Positions 1 through 7,348 of a stretch of DNA of 13,116 nt are shown piece by piece. Position 1 is the first letter of the stretch. Each line of letters opens with the position of its first letter. The stretch is taken from NCBI GenBank assembly GCA_002724505.1, contig PBOV01000070.1, positions 1-13,116 on the forward strand, written 5' to 3'. The notes beneath the pieces were generated by a model. It was not told the DNA's origin, did no database searches, and saw nothing but the letters and a program-made list of their open reading frames with translations. Source of the DNA: Rhodospirillaceae bacterium (GTDB taxonomy: Bacteria; Pseudomonadota; Alphaproteobacteria; MPNO01; UBA2964). The position numbers were made by a program, and so were the translations under genes.

Positions 1-76
1 GCAATTTACGTGTTATCCCGGTCGTAAAAATTACTCCGATTTGAGATTTGAAATGTTAGATGGATAACGGTTCGTC

Positions 77-487
77 TTATGCGGTTGCTCCAGAATAGCT
101 CGTTAAATTGATATATTCTAAAACAGTACCGTCGGGGTCACGAAAGTAGCATCGAGGCCCATTAACCACCCCCCCTTGACGATCTTCCTCGAAGAAAATC
201 TCTACATCATTGGCACGAAGATTTTCCAGGGCTGAATCAAAGTCCTCACTGTCGAGCATAAAAGAATGATGCACACCGTTGTGGTCATCGAGCTTTGGAT
301 TAATTGGCGAATCGTGTTTGCAAAGGATAATGCACATACCTCCTGCATCAAGAAAGGACATATTACCCTGCGGTGTGCTAAAAAGATGCTTGCACCCGAC
401 AATGTTTTCATAAAAGTCACGGCTCGCAGCGACATCGCTTACGGGGATACTGAAATGGGCGACACCTTGAAGCTTTGGAGCAGGCAT
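77..487 (-). CDS. VOC (glyoxalase/bleomycin-resistance fold) protein, downstream copy
   Basis: This is a 136-residue single-domain member of the vicinal oxygen chelate superfamily, which includes glyoxalase I, dioxygenases and fosfomycin-resistance enzymes. The sequence shows the usual two beta-alpha-beta-beta-beta halves: the first opens with HFSIPVSD (His11), the second has the HHSF pair (His73/74), and the end reads RDPDGTVLEYINL with Glu124. His, His and Glu are the expected metal ligands. Its substrate cannot be told from sequence; a lyase, dioxygenase or thiol-transfer role are all possible. The ATG at 487 was chosen because AAGGGG lies 7 nt upstream; a TTG at 517 would give a 10-residue extension overlapping the upstream gene. 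Only one base separates it from the stop of the upstream VOC gene, so the two are almost certainly co-transcribed. The two proteins are close paralogues, with 28 of 36 residues identical near the C-terminus. Confidence 0.88.
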   Translation of the reverse strand: MPAPKLQGVAHFSIPVSDVAASRDFYENIVGCKHLFSTPQGNMSFLDAGGMCIILCKHDSPINPKLDDHNGVHHSFMLDSEDFDSALENLRANDVEIFFEEDRQGGVVNGPRCYFRDPDGTVLEYINLTSYSGATA

Positions 488-488
488 A

Positions 489-890
489 TTAATTCCCCTT
501 GTAGCTGGTGAGGTCAATTATTTCGAGAACGTTGCCATCGGGATCTTCGAAATAAGCTCGTGGTCCATTTACGGCGCCACCTTGACGATCTTCTTCAAAA
601 TGAAATTTAATGTCGTCTCGTCTTTGTAGCTCTTTTACTGCGTTTGCATATTCATCGTGTTCGACAATCCAGGCATGGTGGATATCCTGCTCACCAGCCT
701 GGTTAATTGGATGTTGGGTCTTGGTCAGGATTACGCAGTCTCCGCCAGAGTCCATAAATACCATACCGCGTTTATGGTTGACCTGCACGGCTTCCATTCC
801 GAGAACTTCTTCGTAGAATTTTTGGCTCCGCTCGGTGTCTGTTACCGGAATTGTAAAATGCGCAAGTCCTTTGGTCTTTACCAATGCCAT
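489..890 (-). CDS. VOC (glyoxalase/bleomycin-resistance fold) protein, upstream copy
   Basis: This 133-residue vicinal oxygen chelate protein is the paralogue of the next gene downstream. Probable metal ligands are His11 (in HFTIPVTD), His71 or His72 (in the DIHHAW segment) and Glu123 (in DPDGNVLEIIDL). FEEDRQGG followed by VNGPR is shared with its neighbour and marks both as one subfamily. The family catalyses metal-dependent isomerisation, ring cleavage or epoxide/thiol chemistry; the actual substrate is unknown. The reading frame is open back to 953, but the ATG at 890 is much better: a perfect GGAGGT lies 4 nt before it, and homology to the paralogue begins there. It follows the glutaredoxin gene by 66 nt, a gap that contains a perfect hairpin, so it may either belong to the purSQL-bolA-grx transcript or have its own control. 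Confidence 0.9.
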   Translation of the reverse strand: MALVKTKGLAHFTIPVTDTERSQKFYEEVLGMEAVQVNHKRGMVFMDSGGDCVILTKTQHPINQAGEQDIHHAWIVEHDEYANAVKELQRRDDIKFHFEEDRQGGAVNGPRAYFEDPDGNVLEIIDLTSYKGN

Positions 891-894
891 TGAA

Positions 895-900
895 ACCTCC
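895..900 (-). promoter_or_regulatory. Strong ribosome binding site fixing the VOC start at 890
   Basis: GGAGGT on the minus strand, 4 nt before the ATG at 890. It is the best Shine-Dalgarno match I noticed at a start in the window, and it decides against the longer reading frame that starts at 953. Confidence 0.75.
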
Positions 901-931
901 CAGTCTCTTATATGACCATATTTTATTTTTG

Positions 932-946
932 GCGGGATATTCCCGC
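932..946 (-). repeat. Perfect inverted repeat (hairpin) between glutaredoxin and VOC genes
   Basis: GCGGGA, three bases, TCCCGC: a perfect 6-bp GC-rich stem with a 3-nt loop, lying 10 nt after the glutaredoxin stop and 41 nt before the VOC start. The minus-strand RNA downstream of it is A-rich (CCAAAAATAAAA) and has no U-run, so it does not read as a standard intrinsic terminator. It could be an RNA hairpin affecting mRNA stability or partial termination, or a DNA operator for the VOC pair. Confidence 0.5.
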
Positions 947-956
947 TATTCATAGA

Positions 957-1304
957 TTATTCCGTAGCTTGCAGATTAACGTCGATACCGTTTGTGTTCA
1001 TGAATTCAATGAGTTCACCGCTTTCAAACATTTCCCTAATTATATCGCAGCCGCCAACGAATTCACCCTTAACATAAAGCTGCGGTATAGTCGGCCAATT
1101 ACTGAAAGATTTGATTCCTTCGCGCAGCTCCGGATCAGAAAGGACATCAATGCCTTTAAATTTGACCCCCATAACGGTCAATACCTGGACAACTGTGGAA
1201 GAAAAACCACACTGAGGAAACACCGGTGTTCCCTTCATGAATAGGACAACGTCGTCGTCAGAAACATTTTGTTTGATACGGTCAAAGGTAGGATTATCAC
1301 TCAT
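957..1304 (-). CDS. grxD: Grx4-type monothiol glutaredoxin (CGFS)
   Basis: This 115-residue protein is a monothiol glutaredoxin of the Grx4/Grx5 class. Such proteins bind a [2Fe-2S] cluster as a glutathione-bridged dimer or with a BolA partner and pass clusters to acceptor proteins in the cytoplasm. It carries the class signature CGFS with Cys32, Lys24 for glutathione binding in LFMKGTP, the [16 protein letters not shown] segment (residues 70-85) and the following CDI motif. The length is normal for a single-domain bacterial Grx4. The ATG at 1304 has an AGGT about 8 nt upstream. It follows bolA by 47 nt, and the pairing of the two genes matches the known BolA-Grx heterocomplex. I expect it to act in Fe-S trafficking and iron sensing rather than disulfide reduction. 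The name grxD follows the E. coli gene. Confidence 0.95.
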   Translation of the reverse strand: MSDNPTFDRIKQNVSDDDVVLFMKGTPVFPQCGFSSTVVQVLTVMGVKFKGIDVLSDPELREGIKSFSNWPTIPQLYVKGEFVGGCDIIREMFESGELIEFMNTNGIDVNLQATE

Positions 1305-1351
1305 CTTATTAACCTGTTGTTGCTCGCCGCGAGGGCGAAAGGAAAATCGAA

Positions 1352-1597
1352 TCAGGCCGTGTTAGGTTCCGGCGCTGAGGTTTGTAGCGCCAACGCATGT
1401 AATTCGCCCCCAACTCGACCCTGTAGGGCCGAGTAAATCAATTGATGCTGTTGAACACGGGTCTTTCCAGTAAAGGCCGAAGAAATAACGGTAGCAGACC
1501 AATGATCGCCATCACCGACAAGGTCCTCAAGCTTAACTTCCGCGTCAGGAAGGGCTTCCTTAATCATGCGTTCAATTTCACCGGGGTCCATTGGCAT
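1352..1597 (-). CDS. BolA family Fe-S trafficking protein
   Basis: This is a short BolA-family protein of 81 residues. Such proteins form a heterodimer with CGFS glutaredoxins and share a [2Fe-2S] cluster through a conserved His; they take part in Fe-S delivery and iron-related regulation. Visible family features are the N-terminal helix [13 protein letters not shown], the central [12 protein letters not shown] strands, the [10 protein letters not shown] helix and the C-terminal [10 protein letters not shown] with the conserved His. The start is the ATG at 1597, which has AAGGA 7 nt upstream; a second ATG at 1591 (residue 3) is less well placed. It lies between purL (34-nt gap) and the glutaredoxin gene (47-nt gap), the usual order in alphaproteobacteria. 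The short form resembles the IbaG/BolA2 type more than the longer E. coli BolA, so I leave the symbol blank. Confidence 0.93.
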   Translation of the reverse strand: MPMDPGEIERMIKEALPDAEVKLEDLVGDGDHWSATVISSAFTGKTRVQQHQLIYSALQGRVGGELHALALQTSAPEPNTA

Positions 1598-1631
1598 ATT
1601 TTGGTCCTTCGTCTGATGTGCTTAATGTTTG

Positions 1632-3833
1632 CTAGGAGGCTGCCATGTAGCGCGGCAGCCACCCTTCATGGGCATCACGCATTGCTTCAATGGATATAGG
1701 TGGCTGGCCTTCAACAGTCAATGTCATGCCGCCTGTTTTACCTAAGACAGTTGCCATAACATTTTCTTCTTTGGAACGTGAAAGAACAGCTTCGAGATCA
1801 GTAGTGGTAATTAAATAACGTGCCTGGTCTTCACCAAATAGAGTTGCGGAGCTCACTTTGAGGTCGTCGGGCAATGAAATCTCGCAGCCAATATTACCCG
1901 CTAGTACCATACTTGTAAGAGCTACTAGCAGTCCGCCGCCTGCAAGGTCATGACAAGCGGAGACTAATTTTTTATTAATAAGAGACCGAACTAGGTCTCC
2001 ATTCCGTCGTTCTAGTGCTAAATCAACGGGAGGTGGCTTACCGGCTTCAAGTCCGGCAACTTCGCGCAACCACAGCGAGGCGCCAAGGTGACCCTTGGTC
2101 TCGCCAATCAAAATAATAGTTTGATTGGCGCTTGGAAAGGCAGTGGTAATCATCAAATCTAAACTATCTATGACCCCAATACCGCCGATGACTGGCGTTG
2201 GCAGGATTGCGCTACTATTAGTTTCGTTATAGAGAGAAACGTTACCGGAGACGACGGGAAAGTCGAGTGTTTCGCAGGCTTCCGCCATACCCATTATGCA
2301 ACTTGCAATTTGTGCCATGATCTCAGGTCTCTCGGGGTTGCCGAAGTTAAGGTTGTCAGTCACTGCAAGAGGCCGGGCACCAACGGCTGTTAAATTACGC
2401 CACGCTTCTGCAACTGTTTGCTTGCCCCCTTCTCGAGGATCTGCAAAGCAGTAGCGCGGCGTGCAGTCGGACGTCATAGCTAGACCCTTATTGGTGTCAT
2501 GAACCCGGACTACTGCGGCATCGCCACCAGGCCGTTGAATTGTATCTGCCATCACCATGTGGTCATACTGTTCCCAAATCCAGCGTTTAGAAGACAGATC
2601 TGGACAGCTGATAAGATTTAGAAGGGCCTCCTCAATGGGCGTATCTAACGCAGGAATAGGATCAGGTAATGGGTTTGGCGGCGGCGGTGCGCCTTGCGGT
2701 CGGTCATATTCAGGAGCCTCAGATACCAAAGGCGGGACAGGGATGGCAGCCACGACTGAGCCATTTTCTTTCAGAACAAGTTGCTCGTCCTTTGTAACAC
2801 GCCCTATAATTGCGAAGTCCAGCTCCCATTTTTCGAAAATTTTACGGGCTTCGTCTTCGGCACCGGGTCTAAGGACCATGAGCATGCGTTCTTGACTTTC
2901 CGAGAGCATGATCTCATATGTCGTCATTGCCTCTTCGCGGACTGGAACTCGTTCCATATCAAGCTCAATACCAACGTTCCCTTTTGATGACATTTCAACC
3001 GAGGAAGACGTCAATCCGGCCGCACCCATATCTTGAATAGCGATAATGGCATCAGTAGCCATTAGCTCGAGACAGGCTTCGATTAGTAGTTTCTCGGTGA
3101 AAGGGTCGCCGACCTGAACTGTCGGGCGTTTCTCGTCGGAATCATCATCAAACTCAGCAGAGGCCATGGTAGCACCGTGAATGCCATCGCGCCCAGTCTT
3201 TGATCCAACGTATACGACAGCGTTCCCTATACCGGCAGCTGCAGAATAAAAAATCTTTTCAGTATCAGCTAGTCCCACTGTCATTGCATTGACCAAAATA
3301 TTACCATCGTAAGACGTGTGGAAATCGCATTCACCTCCTACCGTTGGTACGCCAACACAATTGCCGTAGCCGCCGATCCCGGCAACGACACCTGAAATCA
3401 AATGGCGAGTCCTAGAATTTCTGGGATGCCCAAAGCGCAGCGCATTAAGATTAGCAATTGGCCTTGCACCCATTGTGAAGACATCACGTAAGATTCCCCC
3501 TACACCAGTCGCCGCGCCCTGATAAGGTTCAATAAAAGACGGGTGGTTATGGCTTTCCATTTTGAAGACTGCCGCTTTCCCGTCGCCGATATCGATGACT
3601 CCCGCATTTTCTCCTGGCCCTTGTATGACCCAAGGGGCTTCCGTTGGTAACTCACGTAGCCAGCGTTTCGATGATTTATAAGAACAATGCTCTGACCACA
3701 TGACAGAAAAAATACCGAGTTCGATCATGTTGGGTGTGCGTCCCATGATGTTTAGTACACGGTCGTATTCTTCCTTGGTAAATCCGTGTTCTAAAATAAT
3801 TTCCGGAGTGATTTCTTTTTCAGTGTCTGCCAC
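1632..3833 (-). CDS. purL: Phosphoribosylformylglycinamidine synthase, large subunit (small-type PurL)
   Basis: PurL converts FGAR, ATP and ammonia to FGAM in step 4 of de novo purine synthesis; ammonia comes from PurQ and PurS bridges the complex. At 733 residues it is the small PurL type, which needs separate PurS and PurQ. The N-terminal half has [10 protein letters not shown] (residues 48-56, with the family His49), [14 protein letters not shown] (94-99) and [12 protein letters not shown], all in the first AIRS-like unit. A proline-rich linker with [11 protein letters not shown] leads to the second AIRS-like unit, marked by [22 protein letters not shown] and [10 protein letters not shown]; near the end are [10 protein letters not shown] and FGEDQARY. 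The start is a GTG at 3833, with GGAA 7 nt upstream and AGGAG 12 nt upstream overlapping the purQ stop. It begins 15 nt after purQ, so translation may be coupled. Confidence 0.98.
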   Translation of the reverse strand: MADTEKEITPEIILEHGFTKEEYDRVLNIMGRTPNMIELGIFSVMWSEHCSYKSSKRWLRELPTEAPWVIQGPGENAGVIDIGDGKAAVFKMESHNHPSFIEPYQGAATGVGGILRDVFTMGARPIANLNALRFGHPRNSRTRHLISGVVAGIGGYGNCVGVPTVGGECDFHTSYDGNILVNAMTVGLADTEKIFYSAAAGIGNAVVYVGSKTGRDGIHGATMASAEFDDDSDEKRPTVQVGDPFTEKLLIEACLELMATDAIIAIQDMGAAGLTSSSVEMSSKGNVGIELDMERVPVREEAMTTYEIMLSESQERMLMVLRPGAEDEARKIFEKWELDFAIIGRVTKDEQLVLKENGSVVAAIPVPPLVSEAPEYDRPQGAPPPPNPLPDPIPALDTPIEEALLNLISCPDLSSKRWIWEQYDHMVMADTIQRPGGDAAVVRVHDTNKGLAMTSDCTPRYCFADPREGGKQTVAEAWRNLTAVGARPLAVTDNLNFGNPERPEIMAQIASCIMGMAEACETLDFPVVSGNVSLYNETNSSAILPTPVIGGIGVIDSLDLMITTAFPSANQTIILIGETKGHLGASLWLREVAGLEAGKPPPVDLALERRNGDLVRSLINKKLVSACHDLAGGGLLVALTSMVLAGNIGCEISLPDDLKVSSATLFGEDQARYLITTTDLEAVLSRSKEENVMATVLGKTGGMTLTVEGQPPISIEAMRDAHEGWLPRYMAAS

Positions 3834-3848
3834 TGCTATTTTCCACTC

Positions 3849-4541
3849 CTATGCCGCGAGGTTATTTGCAAGGGCATCAAACATGCGCTTGCCGTCAAGA
3901 CCGCCAAGGGCACCGTCTGACATCCGTTCCGGATGTGGCATCATGCCCAGCACATTGCCTCTTTCATTTAGGACGCCAGCAATATTGGCTGCAGATCCAT
4001 TTGGGTTGGCTTCGTCGGAGGCCTCGCCGGCAGCGTCGCAATAGCGGAAAGCTATTCGTCCGTTGTCTTCAAGTCTTTTTAAGGTGACGTCATCAGAAAA
4101 ATAATTGCCGTCGTGATGGGCGATGGGAATTCTGACAACGGCGTTATTCTCATAGCCGTCAGTAAAAACTGTTGAGGTGTTTTCTACCCGCAACAAGACG
4201 TCTCGGCAGACAAACCGCAAACCGGCATTTCGTAGCAGTGCTCCGGGAAGCAACTCGCTTTCGCAGAGAATTTTAAACCCATTACAGATCCCTAACACTG
4301 GTGTGCCAGCCTTAGCCTTGGTGGCAACCTCCCTCATCACCGGCGAGTTCGCGGCCATACTGCCAGCTCGAAGATAATCACCATAAGAGAATCCCCCCGG
4401 AACGACGATTAAATCAACCGAAGGAAGGCCGTTGTCTCCATGCCATACCATAACAGGGGGGGCGTCAGTACTAGCGGCTAGCGCGACTTGAACGTCACGG
4501 TCACAGTTTGAGCCCGGGAAAACAATGACGGCTGATTTCAT
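3849..4541 (-). CDS. purQ: Phosphoribosylformylglycinamidine synthase, glutaminase subunit
   Basis: PurQ is the class I glutamine amidotransferase that hydrolyses glutamine and feeds ammonia to PurL. The 230-residue protein shows the opening [12 protein letters not shown], the oxyanion-region [13 protein letters not shown] (residues 49-60), the nucleophile Cys86 in GICNGFK, and the catalytic His203/Glu205 in MPHPER. Length is normal for the family. The ATG at 4541 is chosen because family homology begins exactly there ([12 protein letters not shown]) and because it overlaps the purS stop as ATGA, a classic coupling arrangement. The frame is open up to 4598, but the extra 19 residues would only overlap purS in another frame. 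There is little Shine-Dalgarno signal, which fits start by coupling from purS. The triad looks complete and the enzyme should be active. Confidence 0.97.
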   Translation of the reverse strand: MKSAVIVFPGSNCDRDVQVALAASTDAPPVMVWHGDNGLPSVDLIVVPGGFSYGDYLRAGSMAANSPVMREVATKAKAGTPVLGICNGFKILCESELLPGALLRNAGLRFVCRDVLLRVENTSTVFTDGYENNAVVRIPIAHHDGNYFSDDVTLKRLEDNGRIAFRYCDAAGEASDEANPNGSAANIAGVLNERGNVLGMMPHPERMSDGALGGLDGKRMFDALANNLAA

Positions 4542-4780
4542 AGGTCTAAATCTATCTGGTAGTCCTCGATGACGGTATTTGCCAATAGTTTGCGGCACAT
4601 TGCCTCTGCAGCCTCACGGGCTTTATCCGGATTATTTTCAGCCACATCAATTTCAATAAACTTGCCTTGGCGGACATTATTTATCCCCGCAAACCCGAGG
4701 GACCCTAGTGCGTTGGAAATCGCTTTGCCCTGCGGGTCTAGTACACCATTCTTAAGCGCAACGTGGACGCGTATTTTCAC
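4538..4780 (-). CDS. purS: Phosphoribosylformylglycinamidine synthase subunit PurS
   Basis: PurS is the small third subunit that assembles PurQ onto small-type PurL and helps pass ammonia between them. The 80-residue protein has the family opening [20 protein letters not shown], followed by [18 protein letters not shown] and a C-terminal helix with [15 protein letters not shown]. It starts with a GTG at 4780, supported by AGGAA 6 nt upstream; no ATG lies in a sensible place. Its TGA stop overlaps the purQ ATG by 4 nt. It is the first gene of the purSQL unit and has a plausible promoter about 40 nt upstream. In related bacteria purC often comes directly before purS; here an NRDE-family gene ends about 100 nt before it. 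Confidence 0.96.
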   Translation of the reverse strand: MKIRVHVALKNGVLDPQGKAISNALGSLGFAGINNVRQGKFIEIDVAENNPDKAREAAEAMCRKLLANTVIEDYQIDLDL

Positions 4781-4820
4781 AAAAAATTCCTAATATTTTA
4801 GAACGGCACTAAGGGACAGA

Positions 4821-4849
4821 CATATAGCAAGTTTGCAGATTCCCAACAA
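4821..4849 (-). promoter_or_regulatory. Candidate purSQL promoter
   Basis: On the minus strand TTGTTG (4844-4849) and TATATG (4821-4826) are separated by exactly 17 nt, giving a reasonable sigma-70 type -35/-10 pair. Transcription would start about 35 nt before the purS GTG. The region lies between the NRDE gene and purS, where an operon promoter is expected. The match is partial (3/6 and 4/6), so this is a candidate only. Confidence 0.4.
4827..4836. promoter_or_regulatory. Short inverted repeat inside the purS promoter spacer
   Basis: GCAA-GT-TTGC is an inverted repeat of two 4-bp arms in the spacer between the proposed -35 and -10 elements of purS, a position where a bound repressor would block RNA polymerase. 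It resembles a shortened form of the enterobacterial PurR box core GCAAACGTTTGC, but two bases are missing and PurR itself is not known to regulate this group. It may be chance. Confidence 0.25.
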
Positions 4850-4852
4850 TGC

Positions 4853-4876
4853 TAAGCCCTAAAAGGTTAAGGCCTA
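4853..4876. repeat. Tandem direct repeat upstream of the purS promoter
   Basis: TAAGCCCTA (4853-4861) and TAAGGCCTA (4868-4876) match at 8 of 9 positions and are 15 nt apart start to start. They sit directly upstream of the proposed -35 element of purS, just after the stop of the NRDE gene. Binding sites for a regulator are possible; the repeats are short enough to be chance. Confidence 0.3.
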
Positions 4877-4882
4877 ATTCTT

Positions 4883-5638
4883 CTATAGCTCCACATTAAT
4901 ATATTCTGCCGTTTCTTCTGTATGATCAATAAATCGCCAAACTTTTCGGGAATTAAGAATTTCAGAAGTTTCGAGTGCTATTAGACTGGTTGATAGCGTT
5001 CCGAAACCTCGTTCAGTCTCTATAAACATTGCTTCCCCGGACACGGCGCCGTCGGTTCGTTCTGTCGACCCCATTAGTTTTTCCCAATGTTGCCAATCTT
5101 GACTATCAGGATCAGGCTGGCGTGTCCCTTGGAAGCGTGGCAAATGGAAAGACGTTCGCATAGAATTTTCGGCGTTCAAGTCCCATGCAGTGAGCATAGA
5201 GATACCCTCGGGAATATCAAAAATTTCTACCTTTTTTGCGTGTGGCCCAAGGCTTCGCAGCCACCAGGCATCACGATTGTCAGCTATAAACAAATTAAAA
5301 CTACGATAGGCAGAAGGATTAATTTCTCCCAAGGCCTCTATGGCATAGGTAGCATCGTTGTGATCAAGCGCTTCGAGGACCAGCTCCCCCCGGCTACGCA
5401 AATTATCGTCCGGCCCTAGAGAGTCTTTCCGATTGAGTACCCCTGCAATAACACCTTCATCATTAATGCCCAGCCAAGAGCCCCCTGCTAGTTCATCTTT
5501 TCCTGCAACGACGTTGTTACGATCGGGCCAATGACGTCCTGGTGCATGCCACGGACGCTTTTTCATTTCATCGCGGTTGGCACCTAGAACAAGAGGCCAA
5601 CGGTGATCAGGACGGCGCAGGAAAACAACAGTGCACAT
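4883..5638 (-). CDS. NRDE (TANGO2) family protein
   Basis: This 251-residue protein begins MCTVVF and carries the family motif ANRDE (residues 20-24), then GGSWLGIN and GVIAGVLNRK, which together identify the NRDE/TANGO2 family. Family members have an invariant Cys2 that resembles the N-terminal nucleophile of Ntn hydrolases, though no substrate is established for bacterial forms; eukaryotic relatives are linked to heme movement and to mitochondrial metabolism. The ATG at 5638 is fixed by the conserved Cys at position 2; the ribosome binding site is weak. It stands about 100 nt before purS and 130 nt after the flavoprotein gene, so it is probably a separate unit. No signal peptide is visible, which suggests a cytoplasmic protein. 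The biochemical role remains open. Confidence 0.9.
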   Translation of the reverse strand: MCTVVFLRRPDHRWPLVLGANRDEMKKRPWHAPGRHWPDRNNVVAGKDELAGGSWLGINDEGVIAGVLNRKDSLGPDDNLRSRGELVLEALDHNDATYAIEALGEINPSAYRSFNLFIADNRDAWWLRSLGPHAKKVEIFDIPEGISMLTAWDLNAENSMRTSFHLPRFQGTRQPDPDSQDWQHWEKLMGSTERTDGAVSGEAMFIETERGFGTLSTSLIALETSEILNSRKVWRFIDHTEETAEYINVEL

Positions 5639-5680
5639 GATTTGAGCGTTATGACCGGATCCCGCATCCGAAGCAACCGC

Positions 5681-5709
5681 TTAGATAGTGAACTCAATCA
5701 CTAGGCTAA
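5681..5709. repeat. Stem-loop upstream of the NRDE gene
   Basis: TAGTGA (5686-5691) and TCACTA (5698-5703) pair perfectly around a 6-nt loop; TTAG (5681-5684) and CTAA (5706-5709) extend the stem across a small internal loop. It lies in the 130-nt gap between the flavoprotein and NRDE genes. No T-run follows on either strand, so it is not a clear intrinsic terminator. It may be an operator or an mRNA structure. A smaller inverted repeat, CGGAT-N5-ATCCG, lies at 5656-5670 nearer the NRDE start. Confidence 0.35.
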
Positions 5710-5768
5710 AAGAGGTTGTTTTATAGGTAGAGTTATGAAGACGGGCTGAGATGCGCAGTTGATCTTAT

Positions 5769-7319
5769 TTATTTTCCACAGGGGTTAAGATTGCTTACCT
5801 CTCTGCCTGCAATTTTACCAGTAATAAGGCATTCAGATAAATTTGCGCCGGATAAATAAAGAAAGCCAAACGCGCTGCCACACTCCCCCGCCGAGTAAAG
5901 CCGAGGAATGGCCTCATTATAAACATTCATTACTTGCTGTTTTGCATTATGAACAGGGCCACCTTGGGTGTTTGATACCACCGGCCACACCTCACCCACG
6001 TAGAATGGTGGGGTGTCAATCTTCACCATAGTCCCGGGCGGGCGGCCAAAATCGCTATCCTTACCGGTGTCGTAGTCAGCATTCCATTTATCAAGTGTCT
6101 CCTTGATAGAGGGTAGCTCGGTGCCAGTTATTTTAGCTAAATCTTCGAGCGTGTCGGCTTTCTTAATAATCCCCATTTCGACTTCTTTTAAATTATCTTC
6201 GCTCCAAGAGAACTTTAGGCCAGGTTGGTTATAAGTTGGGGCTCCGATCTGATACATCTTCCGACCGTTTTCGTCATATATGAAATGGGATGGAATCCGC
6301 GGGAAAGTTTGAGTTGCCGTATCATAAAATTCCATTGGGCGATGAGAAGTATCTTGAGTATAGGGCGTGCATTCATTCATATAGCGTCGCCCATTTTGAT
6401 CGACGAGAATCCAGCACATCGGAACTTCAGCTTTGTCTTCCTCTCCGGGGAACCAGTCGGGTAGACGCTTAACCCTTATTGCCACAGGATATTTAGGATC
6501 AGGGTGCTTAAACCCATAGCACCCGTGATAATGCCACATATGCCAAAGGTCAGCGCCTAAATCTTGCGCCATGCGGATTCCGTCACCAGTATTCATCGTT
6601 GAGGTCGCTGTCAGCACAGGCGATTTTTCCCAAAACTGCGCCTTCATCTCCTCATTGGCTTCAAATCCGCCGCTACATAGAACAACACCGCGGCGTGCCT
6701 TTATATTTATGGTCTTGCCGTCTGGCTTTATAAAATTAGCGCCAATTACTTCCCGGTTAGTGCCAGTGATTAAACGAGTTGCATTCCATTGATAGCGGAC
6801 GTCAATGGCCCGCTGTTCAATGTTATCTTCCAGCACTCGGAATACGCGCCAGCCATTCGCTGAGGGGCGTGCCATTATATGAGGGTATGTTTCTTCTTGC
6901 GTTTCGTGCCCGGGCACATGGGTGATGTTAGAATGATAAAATGTCTCAGTTCCCGGGAGCGGATAGTTCGCTGCTTTGTCTGTTGTCTCAACGGTTGCAT
7001 TGCTAGTTCGCGCTAGCTCAATAACATCAGCTTCAATCTGAGCCATCCCGTCGGCCAGAGCTTTGGTTACATCGTCTGGGGTGCGTCCGCCATTAGTCTC
7101 TTTGAGATAAGCGAATGCCTTTTCTGCATTTCTTGCCCCGCGCATAGCACCACCTGAACATATTGAAATGCCTCCAGGATTTTCAGCCTTTTCTGCGAGT
7201 AAGACGGTGGCGCCGTTATCGGCTGCTGTGATCGCCGTCATTGCGCCTGCGAAGCCATAACCGATCACAATTACGTCAAAGGTCTCGTCGTACTTCTGCG
7301 GATCGGTAACTGTGTTCAT
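5769..7319 (-). CDS. FAD-dependent oxidoreductase, fumarate reductase/ketosteroid dehydrogenase-like
   Basis: This 516-residue protein belongs to the FAD_binding_2 group, which includes fumarate and urocanate reductases, tricarballylate dehydrogenase and 3-ketosteroid 1-dehydrogenase. The N-terminus has the dinucleotide-binding fold with G20-x-G22-x-x-G25 in VIVIGYGFAGA and Glu43 ending the second strand, then NPGGISICSGGAMRGA. A second FAD segment appears as RRGVVLCSGGFEANEEM, and the C-terminus has NTQGGPVHN and RLYSAGECGSAFG, followed by LSGANLSECLITGKIAGRE, typical of the group. It has no leader peptide, heme motif or FMN-transfer domain, so it is a soluble cytoplasmic enzyme that must receive or pass electrons by another partner. 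The substrate cannot be named. The ATG at 7319 has only a weak AGGCAGGCAG upstream. A 62-nt gap to the upstream methyltransferase gene holds a possible promoter and palindrome, so it may be separately controlled. Confidence 0.9.
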   Translation of the reverse strand: MNTVTDPQKYDETFDVIVIGYGFAGAMTAITAADNGATVLLAEKAENPGGISICSGGAMRGARNAEKAFAYLKETNGGRTPDDVTKALADGMAQIEADVIELARTSNATVETTDKAANYPLPGTETFYHSNITHVPGHETQEETYPHIMARPSANGWRVFRVLEDNIEQRAIDVRYQWNATRLITGTNREVIGANFIKPDGKTINIKARRGVVLCSGGFEANEEMKAQFWEKSPVLTATSTMNTGDGIRMAQDLGADLWHMWHYHGCYGFKHPDPKYPVAIRVKRLPDWFPGEEDKAEVPMCWILVDQNGRRYMNECTPYTQDTSHRPMEFYDTATQTFPRIPSHFIYDENGRKMYQIGAPTYNQPGLKFSWSEDNLKEVEMGIIKKADTLEDLAKITGTELPSIKETLDKWNADYDTGKDSDFGRPPGTMVKIDTPPFYVGEVWPVVSNTQGGPVHNAKQQVMNVYNEAIPRLYSAGECGSAFGFLYLSGANLSECLITGKIAGREVSNLNPCGK

Positions 7320-7331
7320 CTGCCTGCCTGC

Positions 7332-7345
7332 TAAAATCGATTTTA
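7332..7345. promoter_or_regulatory. Perfect 14-bp palindrome ahead of the flavoprotein gene
   Basis: TAAAATCGATTTTA is perfectly self-complementary and lies 12 nt before the flavoprotein start, directly downstream of a good -10-like TATGAT. This is where a repressor dimer would overlap the transcription start. Its AT richness raises the probability of a chance palindrome. Confidence 0.35.
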
Positions 7346-7348
7346 TTC

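Noticed and set aside
1..76. Terminator for the long minus-strand gene run
   Set aside because: I see no stem followed by a T-run on the minus strand in these bases; the terminator may lie beyond the window edge.
891..953. 21-residue N-terminal extension of the upstream VOC protein
   Set aside because: A perfect GGAGGT precedes the ATG at 890, homology to the paralogue starts there, and the extension would run through the hairpin.
912..1244. Plus-strand open frame of 110 codons
   Set aside because: It is antisense to the glutaredoxin gene, whose CGFS and WPTIP motifs leave no doubt about the true strand.
1305..1351. Small inverted repeat TCGCC-N5-GGCGA between bolA and glutaredoxin genes
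   Set aside because: Short stem, no T-run after it and no clear position relative to a promoter; likely chance.
2557..2895. Plus-strand open frame of 112 codons opposite purL
   Set aside because: Shadow of purL; its Gly-rich composition is only the reverse reading of the proline-rich linker of purL.
4542..4598. 19-residue N-terminal extension of PurQ
   Set aside because: PurQ family homology starts at the ATG at 4541, which overlaps the purS stop in the ATGA pattern; the extension is only purS read in another frame.
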